From assembly GCA_033297205.1 (NCBI GenBank), contig MU859065.1, positions 124,001 to 188,000 of the forward strand: DNA of 64,000 nt, given 5' to 3'. The stretch's first letter is position 1, and each line of letters opens with the position of its first letter. A program made the position numbers and the translations under genes. Origin of the DNA: Pseudoneurospora amorphoporcata. Taxonomy: Eukaryota > Ascomycota > Sordariomycetes > Sordariales > Sordariaceae. Under the pieces are notes generated by a model, which was not told the origin of the DNA, did no database searches, and was given only the letters and a program-made list of their open reading frames with translations. Shown one piece after another: positions 36,328 to 47,132 of this stretch.

Positions 36328-37303
36328 CCGTGCTAAGGGTCAAGGCTACAGTGTTAGTGGGCAAGTAAACAAATAAATGAATAACTGCAGTCGCAAAGTC
36401 GCAAAGGACATGGAAGGACCACAGAAAAATGGGGGAGTGGTATTGGGGAGGGTAGGTACACACCTATTGCAGAAATGTCGCCAGTAATCGGTTAAGGTTG
36501 CCGCTCATATCACGGAGCCGGGGAAAGAGACGGGCGAGATATTGTGGATGGAGATTCCTTAACTACCTAGGTAGGTAGGTGGTTCCGGCCCCGGGACTGA
36601 CTGGACGCGCGCGGTGGCTTCGGTTGAACTTCCCCGTCGCTTGGGAAAGTTTTCCTCCGCAGCCCGCCTGCCGCTTCAAAAAAAAAAATGGAGTCGGGAC
36701 CGCTGTCCGGTCTGAGCGTCCGACGTCCAGTGTCTGAAGCTTGTGGTGGGGTACAGGATAGCTCCCGCCGTCTGCTCACCAATCATAAGCGCCAGTAACA
36801 ATGGAGTAAAGTGGCTCCCCTGCATGTTAGCACGGCTGGGTTCGTGCCAAGACCCTGGATAGCGGGCAGCCGTATAAAACCTACAAGTAACACTGTTCCA
36901 GCTTCCAGTTCATTAACAATCCCCTGCCTAACTACAGATAGAAGCTACCTACTAAGGTACCTAACCCCCCTCCTTATCACTCCTGCCCTCACCCCTGGGC
37001 TCCTCCTTTCATGCACCTTCATCTCCAGGTTCACCAACTCACCGGTTGGTCATTCGGATCGGCCATCCACTCCTCATCGCCAACCTCGAACATGCCGGCA
37101 AGATCGGACTGTTGTTCACTACCAAGACAAATCACATTCACGCCGTGATATTGCCAGACCATCAAGTCTACCTCTTGCTCTAGTCGACGAACATTGGGCG
37201 GCTTCCATTCTTCCACCTTGGCCAAACAGTGGACCCGCGCGAGCCACGATACTTGCTTCGGCCTTCTCACCTCGAAATCACTTTCGCTTGAATCGTCGCC
37301 AAC
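36328..37303. promoter_or_regulatory. Divergent promoter region, mS41 and irc20
   Basis: This 976 bp lies between two start codons that point away from each other. It contains the near-palindromic CTACCTAGGTAGGTAGGTGG around 36563-36582 (GGTAGGTA at 36570-36577) and an A9 run near 36680. The C-rich plus-strand leader before 37304 fits an irc20 5' UTR. Confidence 0.55.
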
Positions 37304-40300
37304 ATGCCTCCGAAGAAAAAGTCCAAAGCGCAGTCTCGACCACTCTTTTCAGACTGGGAAACCAACCCCGAAAACCTAGCAGCATTTGTCGACTATGTTC
37401 GATCCATTGGACTTGCTCCCGCCGCTTCTACTACCGATGCCGAACAGGGCTTTGAAGTTCGACCTGCTAAGCGCGCCAAACTTTCACGGGGCGTGTTCAA
37501 GCCTAGCGATGCCGTCTGTATCGACGAACACACAGTCGCCCTGCCTGCTCGTGAGACGGCGGCCGTTCCCAAGGATTTTGCCATCCTAGAGCAAAACATT
37601 GGAGACTACGTAGACGTTTGGGTGGTGAACACCAAACCCGACCGCAATGGTCCAGAAAGTGGCACCTGGTACTTGCATCTTGCTCCTGGCAAGAACAGCA
37701 GTCACTCCAACACAAACAAGAGCGCCCATATCTGCTATCTGCTCAAGACAAGGACAATCTCTCGCAGACTTAGTCTCATGACCCGTGTTGCCAAAACACA
37801 TTCATTCGATCCTGGATCAAAGGGCTATGTCTGGACAGCTGTGGATATCGCCATCCGTCAAGAAGGAGCATTTGCCAGAATCAATGTCACTCTCAGGCTA
37901 ATGTGGAACACTAGCACAGATGTGTACCAGTCCAAGGTTCAACAGGGGCTGAAAAGCCATGTGCTGTTGGTGTATTACCCGCATCTGCTTCCTCCATCGC
38001 AGGAGCCGGTCTCCTGGTCCCCACAGGATTTCTACGAAGCAGCGCATACCCCAAAGCCGAATTTGGCCGACGAACGTTTCGCGGCACCTACGATCCCCAA
38101 TCTTGAGGCGAACCTCTTTCCGTTCCAGCAAAGGGCTGTTCAATGGCTTCTACAGCGTGAAGGTGTCAAATGGAGCGGCGCTCTTCAACCCGATGGCCAG
38201 CCTTTGGTCCAACCTTCTGAAAGCGGGGATGCATCTCTTCTCCCTGCTTTTTTCCAGCAGGTCAGGAATCCCAATGGCGACATGTTTCATATCAGCCCGT
38301 TATTTGGCATAGCGGTAAAAGATATGACGAAGCTCCAGCACAATGACATGGTCAAAGGCGGTATCCTGGCTGAGGAAATGGGTAATTATTTTCCTGGCGG
38401 TCGGTCAATTGCTGAGACTAAAGAACGGAAGGGCTAACCCTTGATAGGTCTTGGAAAAACCGTTGAAATCATTGCTCTCGCATTGCTTCACAGGCGTCCA
38501 CCAGGCCCAACACTGGCATATGACCCCTTCCTTGGACGCGAGCTCCTGACAACAGGAGCAACCTTAATCATCACGCCTTTGCCTCTTCTCGACCAGTGGC
38601 TTTCCGAACTGAATCGCCATGCTCCGAGTCTCAAGGTGGTATACTACCCGGGGTTGAAAAAGGCGGCCAAGATGAAGGGTGTAGATCTCTCTGTCAAACA
38701 ATTGGCTCAGCAGGATGTGGTCATCACCACTTATGAAGTTCTCCGAACCGAGATCTGGTCAGCCGTCGACCGTCCCGAACGATCCATGCGCGGAGAAAAG
38801 CAATATGAGCGCCAAACCTCTCCCCTCGTCGAACTCGGATGGTGGCGCGTCTGCATTGACGAGGCCCAAATGGTGGAAAACTGGACCAGCAACACGGCAG
38901 TACTTGCAAGACGTATTCCCCGCATTCATGCTTGGGCCATCACTGGTACCCCCGTTAAGGATGAGATTCAGAAAGGTAGGGTTACCAGACTAGCTGGGTC
39001 ACCCCTTGAACAAGAGCTAACGGATGGCCCTAGATCTGCGAGGCCTTCTCAACTTTCTCCGTGTCGAGCCCTATGCGTCGGATAAAGACGCCTGGAAAGC
39101 CTTGATGTTCGACAAGGAGCGTTTCAAGCGGCTGTTTGGCTGCATTACAATGCGGCACACGAAGAGCATGGTTAGAGGCGAGATATCGATTCCGCCCCAG
39201 AAACGCCATGTGATCACGATGCCCTTCAGCGCCGTGGAGGAACAGCATTACCGAACCGTATTCGGTGAGCTCGTCAACAACTGCGGCTTGGACGTTGAGG
39301 GAAATCCTATTCAGGAAGACTGGGATCCCGAGGATCCTGCTATACAACAAAGCATGCGTACTGCCCTGGATTGCCTGCGGCAATTGACCCTTCACCCCGA
39401 AGTAGGGAACCGAAACCGCAGGGCTTTAGGGAAAAAGACGGGACGCCCAATGCGAACAGTGGCCGAGGTCCTTGATGCAATGCTAGAGCAGAGCGACGGT
39501 GCCATTAGGAGTGATCAACGTAGTCTCCTGCTCATGCAGCTCAAAAGAGGACAAATTCTGGCTGGAATGGACCGCCTGCAGGATGCACTAAATATCTGGG
39601 AGGATGTCCATGCTAAAAGCACAGACATGGTAGCAGAGTGCCGGAAAAATCTTGAGGCAGAGCTTTCGAAAACGCCTGTGGTATCACCAGGTGCCGGGGA
39701 AGAGAGCGAGTCGGATGATGATGAGGATACCGTATCAGGTGCTAAAGATGCCCGCCGTCGACTAAGGAACGCTCTCGAGGTTCAGCACATGGCCGTGTTT
39801 TTGTGCGCAAACGGATATTACTCGATCAAGTCGGATGTCCAATTGACTGTTCCGGACTCCGATGAGTTCAAGCGGCTGGACAAACTGGAATCCGAAGGAT
39901 ATGACCTTGCGAAGGTTATCAGGAAGGAAATCCTGCAAGAGGTACTTTTGGAATTCCTCCTTTTGTGCGACGCATACTAACGGATTCTATCCAGAGTTAC
40001 GGCAAGGCGAGAAAGCTGATGGACAAGCTTGAGGAATGTCGCGAGAAGCAAGACTTTGCCGTCATTCCAGCAGTAAATATACCCAAAGAAAGTGGCGTCG
40101 AATGTAGCAACATTGTCATCGCTCTCGAGGGTATATACGAGGCCCTTGACAAGCAGGCCGAGAAGCTCGACGAATGGAGAGAGCATGTCATCCAACTTCT
40201 GCTTAAGCCGTTGGTGGACGAGGACAACACCGATGTTGAAGCCACAGGCCAGGAGTACGAGGAATCGACAAAGCTCCAGGATGAGATACTGGCATACGTA

Positions 40301-42147
40301 CAGGTATTGAAGGCCGCTATCGCCGACCGACAAGCCGTAATATCCGCGCAACGAAACGGTCTGATTGAGCACGAAGTTGGGGTGATGCTCAATATGGCAC
40401 GCGGTGATATGGAAGTCGAGGAAGGCCAGGAGCCTCCCGAATCGGCCAAGCGGATCCTTGAGCTCTTTGCTTTCCGCCAGAGTATCAAGCCGAAATTCAC
40501 AGAAGGTGATGGGCATACATCGCTGAAGGGCATTATCTCGAAGCTTCGAGCTTTGATGACGGATTTACGGCATCAGGAAGCGAGTGGGAGCAAAAGAGCA
40601 AGGTTGGAACTTGCTTTGGCAGAGAAATTGTTCAAGTCAACCCAGGCTCAGCATGCGGACCAAGGTAAAGCAGCAGCAGCCATGGAAATAGAGGTTGAGA
40701 AGTTCACAGACATCTTGAACGCACGTCTTGATTTCTACCGGCAGCTGCAGCAGGTTTCGGACTCTGTGGAAGAATACACAGGAGCCACGAACGAAGAAGC
40801 CCTACAGAGGGCTATCAACGAGGAAGAAAGGTTGAAGACCAAAGTGGCCACAGCGCAGTCGAAGCATCGTTACTGTAAGTTATGCCCGTCCCGAAACATT
40901 GGTGCTGTATGGAACAGGATGGACTGACATCCCCTGCAGTACTTCACCTCAAGAAGAAAGATGCTTCCTCTGAGGAGGAACGAATGTGTGTCATCTGCCA
41001 GTGCTCATTCTCCATCGGCGTCTTGACAGTCTGTGGCCACCAATTCTGCAAAGAGTGTATTAGCATGTGGTTCGCAGCTCATCACAACTGCCCGGTGTGC
41101 AAACGTGCTCTCAACCGCTCCAACCTTCACGACATTACCTATAAACCTCAAGAGCTCAAAGTCCACTCGGAAGGCCACAATAAGCAGCTTGTCCAACGCG
41201 GACAACTAACATCACAACCAACTTCACCGTCCAAGTCTAAGAAACACTCAGCCATCTACACCGAGTTCAACCCCTCCAAACTCGCTGAAATCCAAAATAT
41301 CGACCTCGAAAACGGTCCCCACTACACCACCAAAGTCGATACCCTCCTCCGCCACCTTCTCTGGCTACGCCAATCCGACCTAGGCGCTAAATCCATCGTC
41401 TTCTCGCAGTACTCAGACTTCCTCCATGTGTTAGCCCAAGCCTTTGAACGCTACCGCATCGGCTACTCCTCATTCGACCAGGGCGCCATATCCAGCGTCG
41501 CCTCGTTCCGCGACGACCCCTCCATTGAAGTCTTCTTGCTGCACGCCCGCGCTCACGCGAGTGGGTTGAACCTGGTCAACGCCAGCCACGTCTTTTTGTG
41601 CGAGCCGCTGCTTAACACGGCCCTGGAACTGCAGGCTATTGCGAGAGTGGACAGGATTGGCCAGAAGCAGGAGACAACGGTGTGGTTGTATATCGTGGAT
41701 GGGACGGTAGAGCAGAATGTTTATGAACTGAGTGTGAAGAGGAGGTTGGAGCATATGGAGCGTCGGAATACCTCTTCCTCCTCAACGACGAAGGCGAAGG
41801 GGACAAAGGGGAAGGGGAAGGAGTCTGACTCTGAAATGATCAGCCTCGACGCGGCTAACGCGCAGGAAATGCAGCAAGCGCATTTGAGTCGGTTGATGGG
41901 TAAAGGATCAGATGGAGTAGTCGGCGAGGCGGTTGATCAGAATGATTTGTGGACTTGTTTGTTTGGTGGTGTCAAGCCTGCGGCTGGACAGCCGCCAACT
42001 ACTGGTGGAACTGGGGGTAGTGGCCGTGGTAATGATGCAGATGAGGAGAGGGAGTTGGTGGAGAACCCGGTGACGAGAGGGTTCTTGGCCGGGGAGGCGG
42101 CTGAGGAGAGGAGTAGGGGGAGGGAGGGCGGTGAAGCTTCTGGTTAA
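37304..42147 (+). CDS. irc20: Irc20/SHPRH-type SNF2 ATPase with RING finger
   Basis: Five exons (37304-38381, 38448-38975, 39034-39941, 39995-40874, 40940-42147) with introns of 66, 58, 53 and 65 bp encode 1533 residues. The branch site ACTAAC is plain in intron 3. Motif I, MGLGKTVEI, forms at the first junction (about residue 359). Motif II is CIDEAQMVE, DEAQ instead of DEAH. Motif III is AITGTPVKDE. About 630 residues of helical sequence separate this from a C3HC4 RING at about 1146-1190 (CVICQCSFSIGVLTVCGHQF...CPVC). The second RecA lobe follows, with GLNLVNASHVFLCEP and ARVDRIGQKQ. SHPRH/Irc20 proteins are ATP-driven ubiquitin ligases in DNA-damage tolerance and recombination control. The tail is Gly/Ser/Glu-rich. 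Confidence 0.93.
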
Positions 42148-44069
42148 GAGAAGGAGGGAGAATGAAGAGAGAGATGACGAAGCTGAGTGATAAATATCCT
42201 GGTGTGTCTGATTTAGTTGGCGGTCAAGATGGTTAAGCCTATGGGAGTGTTTGCTTGGGGTGATGGTTTGCGAGACACTCCACTACCACTATCTGTTCTA
42301 GCGGTTTTGACTCGAGACCAGCCTAAGAGTGGACATATCTACACCAAAAACCCGGAGGGAAAATAGGATTGATTCAGGGCAAAAGAGGATCAAGATATTG
42401 TATATCGTCATATGTCTCCCCACTCGTATTCCAAGGCGGACTTCCCCCTCTATAATGCTATATCACTTACTCGTATCTCATCTTGCGACCTAGGTAACTG
42501 AACTTATTCCTGGCTATTTGGATATATAGAAGCAAGGAAAGTCAGACCGTCTGTATCTGAGATGGATATGTTATAGAGGATATGACAAATACTAACTTGT
42601 CGCTAGTGAAATGAAGTGAATCGTCGTAAATTGAAGAGAAGCGATATAAAGAGTAGTGAAAAGATGTGAAGAGATGTGAAGAGATGTGAAGAGATGTGAA
42701 GAGATGTGAAGAGATGTGAAGAGATGTGAAGAGATGTGAAGAGATGTGAAAAGATGTGAAAAGGGATCCAAAAAAATAATGAAGTGAAGTACGGCAAGTG
42801 AAAAACAATTAGACTTGAGCCACCCAGACCTTGCTTTAATCTGAGGTGAGTGCATATTGCCCTACTTCACCACGTTACGGGTTGCTTTATTGAAAAAAGA
42901 CCACATCCCGACTGATGCCGGTGACTAACAATGTAAGCAACTGCACCCTACAGGCATAAGCAGGTGGAACCATTACATATAGAAGGTACAGATACATTGC
43001 ATAGGCAGGGACACAGGGCATACAGAGGGTGCCCTGCACATCAGGCAGGAAGCATTGGCGGTACCATGGCCTACATAAGCATCAGTGCCCTGCCCCCCTT
43101 GCAAGCTACCTTACCTTAGGTTCTTGGAGGAACACCACAGAATACAGAACGCAGAACATTTGCAGCCCGCCACGTGCTTACAAACGACGCCGAACCTCGA
43201 CACCGACGTATAGGTAGGCAGGTAAGGTCAAATCCCAATCCTCGCATTGAGTGAATACACACATGCGGAGTGCGGGACATCCCGGGTTCCTCACGCACAT
43301 AGCATCACGTTGAGCATAGAAGGGGGCTAAGGTCAAGATTGCATCATGCAGAGCTGTTCCTTGGACAAGCATAGTATGTATGTGGGCTTATCTGGGCTTT
43401 GGGAGACGAGGGAGTGGCTTAGAAGACATAATTCGGATGTATGCGCTGATCGAGACGCGATAATGCGCAAAAACGTGGAAGCATTAATCTCGGAGAACCT
43501 CGTCTCTTGTGATTGTCTGGCCAGAGAGCAATCGAATCATCAGAGCAAGTTGGACCGATCTCATCCACAGAGACCCCTTGGAATTTGTACAATACATCCG
43601 CGTTCTGCTCATCCTGTTAAGTCAATCCCTTCATTTTGCAGTGATCTAAATTTACAAGTATTGTTTGACTCCATGCTACTGATCAATACAGCTCTCCTAA
43701 CTCTAATTGTAGATATCTAATGCTGGGTGACCGATGTTGGAACATGGGCATCTCTCGGTGCCCCTTGGGGTATTTGCATCCAACACGGTCTTTTAGAAGT
43801 ACCGATACGCTCAAGATCCATCGAATCCTCTTGGCTGGCAAGGGATCTTCATTAATGGTAGTAATGAATCCCTCTCATCCGCCATTCCAACTCTTCAACA
43901 AGAAAACAGTCATCCTGTGGGCCTGACAACCACCAGGGTAAAACAAATGAATCCCAAACGCCGTGAATAATAACCTCCCAACCAAGTCTTTCCATAACCA
44001 TCCAGTCCACCAACCTACCCTTTCTATCCGTTTTGCACACACAGGTTTGGGTTATCTATGAGACTCCTT
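42148..44069. other. Convergent gap irc20/malic enzyme
   Basis: This 1.9 kb holds the 3' flanks of two converging genes and a 10 bp minisatellite at 42651-42760. The region 42780-44000 is AT-richer and shows no coding frame or RNA gene. Confidence 0.55.
42651..42760. repeat. Minisatellite, 10 bp unit, about 11 copies
   Basis: The unit GAGATGTGAA is repeated head to tail. The eight central copies (42671-42750) are identical. The edge copies have one or two changes (GAGTAGTGAA, AAGATGTGAA). Degenerate GTGAA-containing DNA continues on both sides (from about 42603 to 42800). All the open frames across it are repeat artefacts. Confidence 0.92.
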
Positions 44070-47000
44070 CTAGAGTGTAGGGTCGTAGACGTGTTGCTTG
44101 ATGTACCGGTCGAGGGCCACGTCCCCCCACTCCTCCCACTCAAGCCACTGCTCTTCTGGTAGGGTGCTGACACCTTCACGGCGAGCAGACTTCATCACCT
44201 CGCGCGCAACAATGATGCTGGCCTCACGGACACGTTCAATGCGAGGGTAGATAAGGCCTTGCTTGACCTCGTCGGCATTAAGCGAGTTGGACAAGGCAGC
44301 GGCCGAGGTGTAGATCATGTCATCGGTGACTTTGGTAGCCTTGGCGAGAATGGCACCAAGACCAATACCGGGGAAGACGTAGACGTTGTTACCCTGGTTA
44401 GGGTGATATGTTACACCGTTAACGGTGTAGTTGGAGAAGGGGGAACCGGAAGCAAAGAGCACGGTTCCTTCAGTCCAGTCAACGGCCTCCTGGAAGGTGC
44501 ATTCAGCCTTGGTGAGAGGGTTGCTGAGGGGGAAGAGGATGGGTCTGCGTCCAAGTCCTCCGGCCTCGACGGAAGCCTTGAGGGCGCGGACGACGGACTC
44601 GGTGAAGACGCCATGAGTGGCGGTAAGACCGACAAGAGCAGTTGGCTTGACGTACTCAATGACCTCCTCGAGAGTGCGGAACTGATAGCCGTTGTTGTCA
44701 GTACGGGCGAAGTACTTCTTGTGTTCGACCAGCTTATCACCACGATCCTGGGTCACAAGACCCTTGGTATCAACGAGGTAGAACTTGTCCTTGGCCTGTT
44801 GCTCAGAGAGGCCGCGCTTGGTATAGTACTCAACCAGCTGCTTGGCAACGCCAACGCCAGCGGAGCCAGCTCCCATGAAGACAAGGCGTTGCTCCTCAAG
44901 GGGAACATTTGAAAGGTTGACGGCACCGATGTAACTTTATTGTACAACAGGTTGTTAGCAATCCATCTCCTGGAGGTTAAAGGGCTCTCCAACTTACCCA
45001 GCAAGGACAACGGCACCAGTTCCCTGAATATCATCGTTGAAGCACTTGTACTGATGACGATACCGGTCGAGGTAGTTGAAAGCCTTTTCACTTTCAAAGT
45101 CCTCAAACTGCACAACCATCTCCGGGAACACTTCAGCGGCAGCCTCCATGAACTCGTCCATGAACTCTTGTTGCTCGGAAACCGGGATACGCTTCTGACG
45201 AAGGCCCAGGTAGAGAGGGTCCCTCAGATTGGTCTCGTTGGCGGTACCGCAGTCGAGGACAATAGGGAGCGTCTTGTCCGGGTGGATACCAGCAGCAGCT
45301 GTATACAAAGATAGCTTACCGATCTGGTGGATGTTAGTGCCTGGCTAGCGTATGCAACCAACAAACTGCCGGAGACACTTACCGGAATGCCAACACCATT
45401 CACACCAAGGTCTCCAAGACCGAGAATGCGGGAACCGTCAGTGACAACGCAAATCTCGGGCTTAGGCCAGGGCCAATTCCTCAAGATTGTCCGAATCGAC
45501 TTCCTTTGCTTGATCGAAATGTACAGGGCTTCCGGACGAGTGTAGAGGGTCGAGTACTGGAGGCAGACGTCACCAATGGTGGGAGTGTAGACCAATGGCA
45601 TCATCTCCGCGGCATGATCCATAAGGATGCGGTAGAAGAGGTCGACATTTTGGCTCTTGATGGTCGACAGGTAGAGATACCTGTCAATGTCGGTATGACG
45701 GGTGCGGATCATCTTGAGCGCACGCTCAACCTGCTTCTCGGAGTCCTCCATGACGTGCGGGATCAGGCCGGTCAAGTTCTTGGAAACACGCTGTTCAGGA
45801 GTGAAAGACGTCCCTTTGGGTGAGACGTATATGTCAGTAACCATGGCCATGTTATGCACGAGGGGCGACGAGGACGGTTCTGGCGAATATGACACAGACG
45901 AAGAAGAGCCGAATGCTGGGGCGGAAAGATTTGAAGTTGAAGAAGAAAGGCGGGGTCGAGAAACACAAGATGGGAGAAAACGTGAATATAAGCAAGTCTG
46001 GCGTGCCTGCAGAAGTCTGGCAGACCAAGGCATGATAGGACCTTGACGGACACCAGAGACTGAGGATGCGAGCATGGCCAGCCCGACGCAAAGGAAGTTG
46101 TGGACAAGCTCGGGTTCTGATAAGAGATGGGGACGAAAAAAAAAAGCGTGGGACGTGGAGGGAAAGGGTAGAGAAAGTAAAAGAAAGAAAGAAAAAAAAA
46201 AAAAGAATAGTAGGCTTACCCTTGTTCCAGTGGGGTTGGTTGAGCACCTGGTAGCCCCGGGCCTCTTCGTGGGAGATGTACTCGGTAGTGGCCTCCTGGT
46301 GGACCTCTCCGTAGGTCTTTTGGCAGTAGCCCCTCAGGGTGTCGAGGCTGGCCATCTTTAAAGTTTCTTCAATGGTCGATAGATCAACGGAAGACATCGG
46401 ATTGGAAGCCGAAATGCGCCGAACTGAAGAAATGGACATGCGCTTTGCTGCACTGAAAGTGGACGAGTGCGAGGAGCGTGACGCAACTGATGCAGACGAG
46501 TGAGGGGAGCTGGACCGTGGGGTTGAGAAATCGGAGCCTGAGGATGTGCTGAATGCGTACGACGCCATCGAGTATGAAGAGGAAAGCGAGGACGGGTCCA
46601 GAAAAGCCAGGAAAGGGCGGGTTAAAGAGGACAAATCGTCGAGGTGGCCGGTGAGGTTGAAGTAAGGGCTTTCAGCTCTTTCACCGTGTAAGCTAGGATC
46701 GGTAGTGCTGGGATTTAAATGCGGATCATGGGTGCCGTACTTGTACTTGTTGGGGAGGGTCTGTTGGTCCCAGCCTAGAAGGTTACCCCAACTAAACTTT
46801 CTGGAAAACGAATTTGGAGGTGAGGTGTAAGTCGAGGGGTTGCGATTGGTCTGAGACTCGATGGTAGTGCCGGGTTCTAGGTTGGAGGTACCGGTACTAG
46901 TGGATGCACCAGCAGAAGCAGAAGTAACAGCGACGATTGTAGAAGCAGCGAACCGTGAGGCAAGCAACAGACTCTTTGTCAAAGTCAAAGAGGATGGATG

Positions 47001-47132
47001 ATGAGACGATGTTCTTCCAGCATGATCCAGTTTACTCGAGAGGGCCGGCCGACTTAAAACCTTTTGCAGTCGAGCGGTTGCCCCGGACATGAGCACCGTC
47101 CAGGGCGAAACGGGGAGTCTCTTGTTACCCAT
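44070..47132 (-). CDS. mae1: Malic enzyme (NAD(P)-dependent, decarboxylating)
   Basis: Exons are 47132-46220, 45813-45383, 45323-44998 and 44934-44070 (introns of 406, 59 and 63 bp), 2535 nt, 844 residues. It converts malate to pyruvate and CO2. Exon 1 ends YQVLNQPHWNKG and joins TSFTPEQR, the conserved start of the malic domain. Next come LMPxVYTPT-type MPLVYTPTIGDVC, VVTDGSRILGLGDLGVNG and GIPIGKLSLYTAAAGIHP, then FNDDIQGTGAVVLAGYIGAV. The Rossmann motif MGAGSAGVGVAKQL is at about residue 577, then FASGSPF and NNVYVFPGIGLGAI. The roughly 280 residues before the enzyme proper are Ser/Thr/Arg-rich, far longer than the usual family N-terminus, and the beginning is presequence-like. A downstream Met could be used. 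Intron 1 is abnormally long. Confidence 0.93.
45814..46075 (-). other. Possible alternative first exon of malic enzyme within intron 1
   Basis: Reading downstream from an ATG at 46075, the intron is open in the frame of exon 2, giving 87 extra residues before GTSFTPEQR. The predicted start, MLASSVSGVRQGPIMPWSAR, and the following about 40 residues have many Arg, Ser and Leu and no Asp or Glu. That is the composition of a mitochondrial presequence. A long pyrimidine tract precedes it (46178-46206 on the minus strand), as in Sordariales promoters. A second Met at 46033 is also possible. A transcript starting here would swap the N-terminus; unproven. Confidence 0.4.

Noticed and set aside
46137..46206. 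A/G-rich run as a simple repeat of interest
   Set aside because: It is the pyrimidine-rich part of malic enzyme intron 1 read from the other strand, considered with that intron.
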